Source: Desulfocurvus sp. (GTDB lineage Bacteria > Desulfobacterota > Desulfovibrionia > Desulfovibrionales > Desulfovibrionaceae). Taken from it: a stretch of 11,094 nucleotides of DNA. The position numbers were made by a program, and so were the translations under genes. The stretch is taken from the NCBI RefSeq assembly GCF_023230885.1, contig NZ_JALNWM010000108.1:1-11094 (forward strand). Reading direction: 5' to 3'. The notes below the pieces were generated by a model that was given only the letters and a program-made list of their open reading frames with translations, was not told where the DNA came from and did not search any database. Of the stretch, positions 1 through 6,668 are shown in pieces (position 1 is the stretch's first letter; every line of letters begins with the position of its first letter).

Positions 1-387
1 CTGGACGACTACTGCTCGGACCAGACGCGGACCTTCTGGGTGGGCGACGCCCCGGCCGAGCATTTTGCCCGCGCCCTGGAGCAGACCCGCGAGGCCCAGG
101 CGGCGGGCATCGCGGCCATCGGCCCCGGGCGGCCCATCGCGGGCGCCTACGAGGCGGCCCGGGCGGTGTTCGAGCGCCACGGCGTGGCCGAGCACTTCAC
201 CCACGCCCTGGGCCACGGCATCGGCCTGGAGACCCATGAGGCCCCGAGCCTTGGCCCCAAGGCCACGGGCGTGTTCGAGCCGGGCATGGTCGTCACCGTG
301 GAGCCGGGGTTGTACTACCCCCGGTGGGGCGGCATCCGCTGGGAGTACATGATCCTGGTCACCGAAGACGGGGCCGAGGTCCTGTGA
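1..387 (+). CDS. M24 family metallopeptidase (Xaa-Pro aminopeptidase-like), C-terminal part
   Basis: The gene enters from the left edge, so only its last 128 residues are visible. They match the C-terminal half of the pita-bread fold of M24 peptidases, cytosolic enzymes with two metal ions that remove an N-terminal residue ahead of proline or cleave Xaa-Pro dipeptides. Visible motifs are YCSDQTRTF (residues 4-12, with a metal-binding Asp), HALGHGIGLETHEAP (with the metal-binding His and the following HE), VVTVEPGLY (metal-binding Glu) and GGIRWEYMILV, where the Glu is the last ligand. The first metal-binding Asp should lie off the edge. All ligands that can be seen are intact, so the enzyme is probably active. 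M24 members include aminopeptidase P, prolidase and methionine aminopeptidase; the GIRWE/LVTEDG ending fits the PepP/PepQ branch better than Map. The exact substrate cannot be settled without the N-terminal domain. The stop overlaps the next start (TGATG). Confidence 0.9.
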   Translation: MDDYCSDQTRTFWVGDAPAEHFARALEQTREAQAAGIAAIGPGRPIAGAYEAARAVFERHGVAEHFTHALGHGIGLETHEAPSLGPKATGVFEPGMVVTVEPGLYYPRWGGIRWEYMILVTEDGAEVL

Positions 388-668
388 TGGCCCTGCGGCG
401 CAGGGTGGGCAAGGCCCGCTCGGCCCGCTACGCGCGCGAGGCCGTCGCCCCCGCGCGGTCGCGGCGCGTCTATGTCCGCCTGCGCCCGCAGGACATGGCC
501 CTGTTCAAGTTCATTCTTGAAGGCCACGACAATTTGGCCTATCTGAGTGTGGTGGACAGATACAGTGCGGTTTGCCGTCTGGTGCATTCCCCGGGGCAGG
601 AGCGGGAGGTCCGGGAATGGCTCGAAGCCATGCGCACGCAGGTGGATTTCGCCGTCATCGAACCCTGA
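387..668 (+). CDS. DUF4911-type small protein
   Basis: A 93-residue protein of unknown function. The ATG shares one base with the upstream stop codon, and GAGGT at 376-380 is a well-placed ribosome binding site, so this start is preferred over the upstream in-frame GTG at 324, inside the peptidase gene. The first 25 residues are Arg/Ala-rich and basic. From about residue 27 the sequence is compact (VYVRLRPQDMALFKFILEG, then DNLAYLSVVDR, then a region ending in REVREWLEAM). This resembles the short family I know as DUF4911, found in Desulfovibrio-type bacteria, with a predicted alternation of strands and a C-terminal helix. There is no signal peptide or membrane segment, so it should be cytosolic. 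It is very probably co-translated with the M24 peptidase and followed 19 bases later by an exported protein. The family assignment is from memory of the pattern; the function is unknown. Confidence 0.85.
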   Translation: MALRRRVGKARSARYAREAVAPARSRRVYVRLRPQDMALFKFILEGHDNLAYLSVVDRYSAVCRLVHSPGQEREVREWLEAMRTQVDFAVIEP

Positions 669-687
669 GCGCCCGCGGAGACAGCCA

Positions 688-1104
688 ATGCCAGCCTTGC
701 GACGCCTCGCGGCCCTGGCCGCGACCCTGCTTCTGGCCCTTGCCTGCATGGGCATGGGCGGCCTGGGCGACACCGGGATCATCAACAAGATTCCCGAGCC
801 CGACCGGCACTTCACCGTGACCGTGGTGGACGTGACCGACACCAGCTTCCAGGCCGAGGACTTCTCGGTGGACGGGCAGACCGTGGTGCCCGTGCAGATG
901 GGCAAGGCCAGCCTGAGCATCGACTTCGCCCGGATTTCGCGGGTGGTCTTCCTGCGTCAGGGCGACGAGCTGCTGGCGCGGGTGAGCTTTGCCGACGGTC
1001 AGGAAAAGACCGTGACGGCCTCGCCGCGCACGGTGTTCTTCGGGCGCACGCCCTGGGGCCTGATGCGCCTGGCGGCCAAGGACATCAAGGAAATCCGCTT
1101 CTAG
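688..1104 (+). CDS. Small exported protein, possible lipoprotein, function unknown
   Basis: A 138-residue protein I do not recognise. The ATG at 688 is preceded by GGAG at 677-680, seven bases away, which fixes the start; the open frame extends further upstream but through the DUF4911 gene. Residues 1-19 form a signal peptide (MPALRR, then a hydrophobic Ala/Leu run). LALAC ends at Cys20. This is close to a lipobox but has Ala at -3 where Leu is usual, so either lipidation at Cys20 or ordinary cleavage is possible. The mature part alternates short beta-like segments: HFTVTVVDVTDTSFQAEDF, then a conserved-looking FARISRVVFLR and a C-terminal LAAKDIKEIRF. This suggests a small beta-rich domain in the periplasm or on a membrane surface. 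It follows the DUF4911 gene by 19 bases and ends 20 bases before a strong terminator, so it is the last gene of the unit. Confidence 0.8.
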   Translation: MPALRRLAALAATLLLALACMGMGGLGDTGIINKIPEPDRHFTVTVVDVTDTSFQAEDFSVDGQTVVPVQMGKASLSIDFARISRVVFLRQGDELLARVSFADGQEKTVTASPRTVFFGRTPWGLMRLAAKDIKEIRF

Positions 1105-1123
1105 CGCGCCCGGCGCGCCACGC

Positions 1124-1156
1124 AAAAAAAGGGAGCCCCGGGGGCTCCCTTTTTTT
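1124..1156. terminator. Symmetric bidirectional Rho-independent terminator
   Basis: Seven A's (1124-1130), GGGAGCCCC (1131-1139), a single G, GGGGCTCCC (1141-1149), then seven T's (1150-1156). The arms are perfect reverse complements and the A and T runs match in length, so the same DNA works as a terminator in both directions. It lies between two convergent genes, the exported protein ending at 1104 and the chemoreceptor ending at 1204, and should serve both. Confidence 0.93.
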
Positions 1157-1203
1157 GTCGCCGGGTCCGGTTCCCGGTCCCGGTCTGCGGTCTGTCCCGC
1201 GGG

Positions 1204-3354
1204 CTAGCGCTCCAGCTCCGTGATGAGGCTGCGCAGCACGTCCACCTGCCGCCCGGCTTCGGCCACGGCCTGCAGGGCGTCGTCCATGGCCCGCGACGTT
1301 TCCGTGGAGATGCGGTTGACCTCGCCCACGCTGTGGTTGATCTCCTCCGTGGCCGAGGACTGCTCCTCGGCCGCCGTGGCGATGGAGCGGACCTGGTCCG
1401 AGGACTGGCGCGCCAGCTCCACGATGCGCTCCAGCAGGCTCCCGGCGGTCTCCACGCCCGCGCGCGACGAGTCGAGCACGGTGCGGGTGCCGTCGATGCC
1501 CGTCAGGGTGCCGCGCACGGCCTGCTGGATGGCCCCGATGGACTGGCCGACCTCCTTGGTGGCGGTCATGGTCTTCTCGGCCAGCTTGCGCACCTCGTCG
1601 GCCACCACGGCGAAGCCGCGGCCCGCGTCGCCCGCCCGCGCGGCCTCGATGGCCGCGTTCAGCGCCAGCAGGTTGGTCTGGTCGGCGATGTCCTCGATGG
1701 TCTGGGCAATGGCCCCGATGCCGTCGGCCTTGGCGCTCAGGTCGTCCACGGCCTGGTAGACGCCCTGGAAGCCCTCGGTGATGGCCGCGAAATCGTCGCG
1801 GACCTTGCCGAACTGGCGCGAGCCGTCGCCCGCCGCCGTGCGCGAGTTCTCGGCCAGGGCGGCGGTGTTCTCGGCGTTCCTGGCGATTTCCAGCACCGAG
1901 GCGCTCATCTCCTCCATGGCCGTGGCGGTCTCGTCCACGCGCATGGCCTGGTCGCGGGCGCCCTGGCTGGAGTGTTCGATGTGCCGCTTGAGGTCCTCGC
2001 TGGCCGTGGCCAGCACCTGGGCCACGTCGCGCAGCTGGGCGGCGGCGTGGCGCATGCCTTCTGTCCGCGCAGCCTCGGCCTTGCGCGTGGCCTCCTCGGC
2101 CAGGGCCTTGGCGGCCTCGGCGGCCTGGGCGGCCTGGTGTGCGGCCTCGGTCTGCTGGCCGGCCTCGCGCATCTTTTCCTTGAGGCTGGCGACCATGGAT
2201 TCCATGGCCGAGCGCAACACGCCGAATTCGCTGGTGTGCTTGCCGCGCACGGTGGCGTCCAGGTCGCCGCCCGCCACCTGGTGGGAGAACTCCGCCAGGG
2301 TGCGCACCGGGCGCACCACCGCCGTGTTCAGGGCCAGGGCGATGACGCCCATGAGCACCAGCAGCGCTGCCACGGCGCCGATGGCCGTGCGCGTGTTGGC
2401 CCGGGCCAGGGCCTGGGCATCGGCGAATAGCTCGTCCTGGTGCACGGCGATGCCAAGGCCCATGCCTGTGGGCGTCACGCTGTAGAAGACCAGGAAGGGA
2501 ACTCCGTTCACCGTGGTTTCGAACTCCACGGGCTGGCCGGGGCGCGCCTGGGCGGCGTTGCGGGCCAGGTCCGCCCCGAAGGGCAGCTCGGAGGCGGGCT
2601 TGAGCACCATCTCGTCGGCGGCGGGATAGGCGGTGACCAGGCCGCTTTGGGTCTCCACGGCGAAGGCCAGGGAGGAGGGCGTGACGGAGATGGCGCCCAC
2701 GACCTTGCGCAGGGTTTCCATGCTCAGGTCAAGGGTGGAGATGCCGATGACCCGGCCCGCGCCGTCGTACATGATCCCGGCCACGGTGACCATGAGGGCC
2801 TTGGTCCCCGCCGTGTCGAAGAAGGGCGCCGACCAGTAGACCTCGCGGTCGCGCTTGCGCGCGCGGTTCCAGTCCCGGGGCACGGCCTGGGCGTACCAGT
2901 CCTGGTTGGGGTAGTCGTAATCCCGGGTGTTGTACTCCATTGTGAAGGTCACGGAGCCGTTGTCCCAGTAGGCGTAGGGGCCGTAATACTCGCGGTCGGT
3001 GAAGAAGGTGTACGGCTCGTACCACACGCCGCAGCCGATGGCGTCGGGATACTTGCGGATGCTCGAAACAAGGAAATCGCGGACCAGGGGCTCCATGTCG
3101 GCGTCCGTGGCCTTGTGGACGGCGTACAGGTTTTCCCCGGCGGTGGCGATGTCGCGGGTTTTTTCCTGCATCACGGTCATGTAGGTGTTGATGACCTCGG
3201 CCTCCGTGGCCACCCGGCTGCGGATGGCCTTGCGCGTCTCCTGGACATGGGCCTCCCCGGCCTTGCGCATGTTGCCCAGGAGCAGGGCGTAGCCGAGCAG
3301 GGAGACCAGGGCGGTCAGCCCTATGAGTGCGAGAACCTTGAGGCGGACGGACAT
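1204..3354 (-). CDS. Methyl-accepting chemotaxis protein with dCache sensor
   Basis: A 716-residue transmembrane chemoreceptor that would control CheA kinase and so flagellar rotation. The ATG at 3354 is chosen because GAGAGG lies six bases upstream; an in-frame ATG at 3399 has no such site and adds 15 non-hydrophobic residues. Layout: membrane segment about 4-27; periplasmic double-Cache domain about 30-310; second membrane segment about 322-347; HAMP about 345-397 (RPVRTLAEF...GGDLDATVRG); an Ala/Glu-rich coiled coil about 397-435; then the cytoplasmic signalling domain. Its hairpin tip is at about 556-593 and includes DQTNLLALNAAIEAARAG and GRGFAVVADEVRKLAE. The Cache pocket keeps Trp153 and Asp209 but has Gln151 and Phe178 where amino acid-binding members carry Arg and Tyr. 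No C-terminal CheR-tethering pentapeptide is present. It ends into a shared terminator. I see no convincing promoter in the 162-base gap upstream (3355-3516). Confidence 0.95.
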   Translation of the reverse strand: MSVRLKVLALIGLTALVSLLGYALLLGNMRKAGEAHVQETRKAIRSRVATEAEVINTYMTVMQEKTRDIATAGENLYAVHKATDADMEPLVRDFLVSSIRKYPDAIGCGVWYEPYTFFTDREYYGPYAYWDNGSVTFTMEYNTRDYDYPNQDWYAQAVPRDWNRARKRDREVYWSAPFFDTAGTKALMVTVAGIMYDGAGRVIGISTLDLSMETLRKVVGAISVTPSSLAFAVETQSGLVTAYPAADEMVLKPASELPFGADLARNAAQARPGQPVEFETTVNGVPFLVFYSVTPTGMGLGIAVHQDELFADAQALARANTRTAIGAVAALLVLMGVIALALNTAVVRPVRTLAEFSHQVAGGDLDATVRGKHTSEFGVLRSAMESMVASLKEKMREAGQQTEAAHQAAQAAEAAKALAEEATRKAEAARTEGMRHAAAQLRDVAQVLATASEDLKRHIEHSSQGARDQAMRVDETATAMEEMSASVLEIARNAENTAALAENSRTAAGDGSRQFGKVRDDFAAITEGFQGVYQAVDDLSAKADGIGAIAQTIEDIADQTNLLALNAAIEAARAGDAGRGFAVVADEVRKLAEKTMTATKEVGQSIGAIQQAVRGTLTGIDGTRTVLDSSRAGVETAGSLLERIVELARQSSDQVRSIATAAEEQSSATEEINHSVGEVNRISTETSRAMDDALQAVAEAGRQVDVLRSLITELER

Positions 3355-3516
3355 GGGAACCTCTCGGGAAATGGGTGTCGCCCCGGGAAGGCCGGGCATG
3401 GGCCGATCTGGGCGGGCCTGTTTATGCCTGCGCCGTGTGACGCCCCGATGGCGGCCGCGCCGCAGTGCGGAGAAGCAGCGGCGTGCCCCGGGGGTGGCGG
3501 AGGTCCACTCGCCGCC

Positions 3517-4332
3517 CTAGAGCCCGAAGAAGCGCGAGGCGTTGGCCGCCGCCAGCAGCCACAGCTCGGCGGGGTCCTGCCCGCGCAGGGCCGCCACGGC
3601 CAGGGCCGTGAAGCCGAGCAGGGCGGGCTCGTTGACCTTGCCCCGGTAGGGGTCGGGGCTCAGGAAGGGGCTGTCCGTTTCCAGGACCAGCCTGTCCCCG
3701 GGCGCGGCCGCGGCGGCCGCGCGCAGGGCCTCGTTCCTGGGGTAGGTCACCGGGCCGGGCAGCGAAAGCATCCAGCCGTGGGTCGTCACCTCGTCCAGGC
3801 ACGCCACATTCTCCGTGAAACAATGCCACAGAAGCGGGCGGTTGTGGAAGCCCATGTCCAACAAAATGTTTACGGTGTCGTCCCAGGCCTCGCGGGAGTG
3901 GACCACCACGGGCACGTCCAGCTCGCGGGCCAGGGCCAGCTGGTCCCGGAAGGCCGCGCGCTGGGTTTCGCGCGGGGAGAGGTCGTAGTGGTAGTCCAGC
4001 CCGATCTCGCCCAGGGCGCGCAGGCGCGGGTCGGCGCGGAAGGCGGCGGCGGTGGCCTCCAGGTCGTCGGCGGTCAGGTCCTTGGCGTCGTGGGGGTGGG
4101 TGCCCAGCAGGAAAAAGACCCCTGGGTGGGCCTCGAAGGCCGCGCGCCCGGCGTGGTAGGCCCGGGGGCCGAGGAAGACCTGGCCGATGCGCGACACGCC
4201 GCACAGGGCGGCGCGTCGGATCACGGCGTCCAGGTCCTGGTTCAGGGGGGCCATATCCAGGTGGGCGTGGGTCTCCACGCCGCCCGGGGGCAGGCCCAGG
4301 GTCTCGGGCAGGGGGCGTTTCTTTTTTCCCAT
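3517..4332 (-). CDS. TatD family metal-dependent hydrolase (DNase)
   Basis: A 271-residue cytosolic TIM-barrel hydrolase of the amidohydrolase superfamily. TatD members act as metal-dependent 3'-5' exonucleases on DNA in other bacteria; the substrate here is inferred. The metal and active-site motifs are all present: THAHLD with His22 and His24, GTHPHDA (77-83), GEIGLDYHYD with Glu109, VVVHSREA with His145, LWHCFTE with His170, LETDSPFLSP with Asp220, then RGKVNEP. The length is typical apart from about 17 extra N-terminal residues (MGKKKRPLPETLGLPPG) before the first motif. The start is the ATG at 4332, behind a weak ribosome binding site. A good sigma70-like promoter lies about 80 bases upstream, so the gene is probably transcribed on its own, perhaps with read-through into the chemoreceptor gene 162 bases downstream. 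No convincing terminator follows it. Confidence 0.93.
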   Translation of the reverse strand: MGKKKRPLPETLGLPPGGVETHAHLDMAPLNQDLDAVIRRAALCGVSRIGQVFLGPRAYHAGRAAFEAHPGVFFLLGTHPHDAKDLTADDLEATAAAFRADPRLRALGEIGLDYHYDLSPRETQRAAFRDQLALARELDVPVVVHSREAWDDTVNILLDMGFHNRPLLWHCFTENVACLDEVTTHGWMLSLPGPVTYPRNEALRAAAAAAPGDRLVLETDSPFLSPDPYRGKVNEPALLGFTALAVAALRGQDPAELWLLAAANASRFFGL

Positions 4333-4408
4333 GATGTGTGCGTCCGTCGCCGGTGCGCCCGGCGTGATGGTCTGGCGGCGGGGCGTTGCGGCCCGCGTCG
4401 CGGGGCCG

Positions 4409-4436
4409 ACTATAGGCTTTTTGGCGGCGATGCCAA
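4409..4436 (-). promoter_or_regulatory. Sigma70-like promoter for the tatD-family gene
   Basis: Read on the - strand: TTGGCA (4431-4436), a 16-base spacer, then TATAGT (4409-4414). Each box matches the consensus at five of six positions. Transcription would start near 4402, leaving a leader of about 70 bases before the ATG at 4332. It stands out in an otherwise GC-dominated gap. It was found by eye, not tested. Confidence 0.65.
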
Positions 4437-4454
4437 CCCCCCGGGGCCGGGGGG
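4437..4454 (-). terminator. Possible weak terminator hairpin after the glycosyltransferase gene
   Basis: CCCCCC (4437-4442) and GGGGGG (4449-4454) can pair around a six-base loop, 16 bases past the glycosyltransferase stop. There is no T-run after it, so it is not a classical intrinsic terminator. It could assist Rho or simply reflect G/C runs. Confidence 0.3.
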
Positions 4455-4470
4455 CGGCGGGGGTGGCGGC

Positions 4471-5499
4471 TCAGCCCCGGGCGGTCAGGGCGTCCCAGGC
4501 GGCGAGGACCTCGCGGCGCTGGGCCTCGGGGCTGTAGGCGGCGGCGGTGGCGCGGGCGGCGTCCAGGGCGCCAGCCAGGGCCGGATGGTTCCCCGCGACC
4601 CAGCGCACGGCGGTTTCCAGGGCCTGGGCCGCCCCGAGCACGTCGGCGTCGGCGCAGAACAGGCCCTGCCCGCCCCAGGGCACCGGGCGCTGGGGCAGCC
4701 AGGGCCGCAAGGCGCCGGGCAGGTCTGCCGCCTGGCGCATGGAGTCCTGTCCGCCCAGCCCGGTGAAGCCGACCACGAGGCAGCCCGAGGCCATGGCCTC
4801 CAGGGGCGGCAGGGGGCAGCCCTCGGGGAAGCCCGTGGCCAGGAAGATGTGCGCCCGGCGCAGCAGCTCGGCCACGCCGTCGGGCGGCTGCCCGGCGATC
4901 TCCAGCCAGCGCAGGGCGGGGGCGCCGGGGTCGCGCGCGGCGCGCGCCTCGGCCACGGCGCGGATCTGCGTGGCCAGGGCCTTGTTCTTGCGCGGCATGT
5001 AGGCCACGGTCACGGGGCTGGCCGGGCGCGGCGCGGCGGGCGGCCGGAAGCGGGCCGGATCCACCGCCGGGCGCACCACGGGGGGCCGCACGCCCAGGGC
5101 GTACTCCACGAAGCGGGCCACGGGGTCGGACACGGCCAGGAACTCCACGGGCAGCTGGTCCCAGCGCACGTCCGGCGGCAGGGCCGAGAAGAGGTAGGCC
5201 CAGTTCTGCACATAGAGCACCGTGCGTGCGCCCGAGTGCAGCCCCGGGGCCAGGGCGTTGACCCAGCCCTCGGGCACGAGCCAGATGTCGCCCCGGGCCA
5301 GGGCCAGATCGGCCCAGGGCACCACGGGCACGGCCCGGGAAAACTCCGGGCGCCAGAACCCGGCCTCGCGCGGCACCAGGGCCACGGGCCGCCCGGCGGC
5401 GTGCAGGTGTGCGGCGATCTGGTGCAGCACGGCCAGCCCCCCCGTGGGCGATGCCAGGGGCGGCAGGAAGATGTGGGTCGTGCCCGTGGGGTTGCTCAT
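4471..5499 (-). CDS. Glycosyltransferase, GT4-like (GT-B fold)
   Basis: A 342-residue cytosolic glycosyltransferase that would move a sugar from an activated donor to an acceptor, probably a polysaccharide, lipid or protein. The best evidence is the C-terminal donor-binding motif around HIFLATGFPEGCPLPPLEAM: Glu226 and Glu234 form the EX7E pair of GT4-like retaining enzymes, followed by ASGCLVVGFTGLGG. The N-terminal Rossmann half starts with TTHIFLPPLASPTGGLAVL, with a Gly-rich loop after the first strand. A mid-protein AYMPRKN segment opens the second domain. The ATG at 5499 is preferred because an upstream TTG (5535) would add 12 residues unlike the family. No clear ribosome binding site precedes the ATG and promoter-like boxes lie right against it (see findings). 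No other sugar or export genes are nearby, so the acceptor is unknown. Confidence 0.85.
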   Translation of the reverse strand: MSNPTGTTHIFLPPLASPTGGLAVLHQIAAHLHAAGRPVALVPREAGFWRPEFSRAVPVVPWADLALARGDIWLVPEGWVNALAPGLHSGARTVLYVQNWAYLFSALPPDVRWDQLPVEFLAVSDPVARFVEYALGVRPPVVRPAVDPARFRPPAAPRPASPVTVAYMPRKNKALATQIRAVAEARAARDPGAPALRWLEIAGQPPDGVAELLRRAHIFLATGFPEGCPLPPLEAMASGCLVVGFTGLGGQDSMRQAADLPGALRPWLPQRPVPWGGQGLFCADADVLGAAQALETAVRWVAGNHPALAGALDAARATAAAYSPEAQRREVLAAWDALTARG

Positions 5500-5506
5500 G
5501 GGGTCA

Positions 5507-5535
5507 GTGTTAGCCCAGGTGGCGGCAGGTGGCAA
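5507..5535 (-). promoter_or_regulatory. Candidate promoter abutting the glycosyltransferase start
   Basis: On the - strand TTGCCA (5530-5535, five of six matches to -35) is followed after 17 bases by TAACAC (5507-5512, three of six matches to -10). The start would fall at about 5500, next to the ATG at 5499, giving a leader of zero to one base. The -10 match is weak, so this is tentative. Confidence 0.35.
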
Positions 5536-5592
5536 GGGCGGGCCCCGGATCGGCGGCCGCGCGCGGTGGCCGGGGCGGACCCTGGGCGGTGG

Positions 5593-5799
5593 TCAGCGCC
5601 GCTGGCAGTCGGGGCAGCAGTGGTGGCAGCCGTCCACCCGCGCGAAGTGCTCGCGGGCCTTGAGCACGGCGCCGTGGCAGGATGGGTGCCAGCCCAGCAG
5701 GACGCCTTCGGCGGGCTCGGGCCGGTACGGGCAGTGCTCGTCGTGGACCTCGTGATCGCCGTCGGGCCGGGCGTTCCTGTTCACATAGTACAGGGGCAT
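5593..5799 (-). CDS. Small Cys/His-rich protein, probable zinc-binding
   Basis: A 68-residue protein. The ATG at 5799 follows GGAGGAG closely, which makes the start firm; the open frame extends 22 codons upstream without a ribosome binding site. It carries six cysteines (23, 41, 58, 61, 62, 65) and several histidines (16, 19, 22, 38, 43). The C-terminus is CHHCCPDC (58-65) followed by QRR, and the N-terminus is MPLYYVNRNARPDGDHEVH. I recognise this arrangement (YVN-N, GDHEVH, a Cys, an LG motif, C-x3-V, DGC-x2-C-x3-C) as a small, widespread uncharacterised bacterial family. The spacing suggests a structural zinc site or a related metal or redox role. No signal peptide is seen, so it is likely cytosolic. 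It has its own promoter and lies between the end of the liv operon and the glycosyltransferase gene. Function unknown. Confidence 0.85.
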   Translation of the reverse strand: MPLYYVNRNARPDGDHEVHDEHCPYRPEPAEGVLLGWHPSCHGAVLKAREHFARVDGCHHCCPDCQRR

Positions 5800-5837
5800 G
5801 GCTCCTCCCGTGTCCTTTGTGGGCCTGGGGTGCCGCC

Positions 5838-5865
5838 AGCCTAGCCGAATTGTTGCGTTTGTCAA
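5838..5865 (-). promoter_or_regulatory. Promoter for the small Cys/His-rich gene
   Basis: On the - strand a perfect TTGACA (5860-5865) is followed after 16 bases by TAGGCT (5838-5843, three of six matches to TATAAT). Transcription would start near 5831, about 31 bases before the ATG at 5799, with a strong ribosome binding site in between. It overlaps the A+T-rich patch just past the liv terminator. Confidence 0.55.
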
Positions 5866-5870
5866 TATAG

Positions 5871-5919
5871 AAAAACATGTTTCACGCCGCAGCGGCCACC
5901 GTGGGCCGCGCGCGGCGCG
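5871..5919 (-). terminator. Probable intrinsic terminator of the liv operon
   Basis: Sixteen bases after the livF stop, an arm at 5904-5919 can pair with 5883-5897 around a six-base loop. The stem has two blocks of six G-C-rich pairs, one bulged C and two G-U pairs. It is followed on the - strand by AAACATG and five T's (5871-5875). The T-run is short and set off by about seven bases, so efficiency is uncertain. The spacer AAACATGTTT (5873-5882) is itself a perfect palindrome. Confidence 0.6.
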
Positions 5920-5935
5920 TTTCCCGGCCGGGCGC

Positions 5936-6664
<729 letters not shown>

Positions 6665-6668
6665 GGGC

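Noticed and set aside
3355..3516. A flagellar (sigma28-type) promoter for the chemoreceptor gene
   Set aside because: A TAAA is present on the - strand (near 3420) but the sequence at the right distance does not match GCCGATAA, so I do not call it. A GCCGC-type inverted repeat here also lacks a T-run.
4321..4327. A AAAAAAG slippery heptamer in frame at codons 2-4 of the tatD-family gene
   Set aside because: It matches the classic frameshift heptamer, but it sits right after the start codon with no room for a stimulatory site. A short Lys-Lys-Lys run explains it.
2440..5844. A 1134-residue open frame on the + strand
   Set aside because: It runs antisense to the chemoreceptor, tatD, glycosyltransferase and small Cys/His genes. 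Its protein is Gly/Ala/Arg/His-rich low complexity with no domain. Such frames are expected opposite genes with strong G/C third positions.
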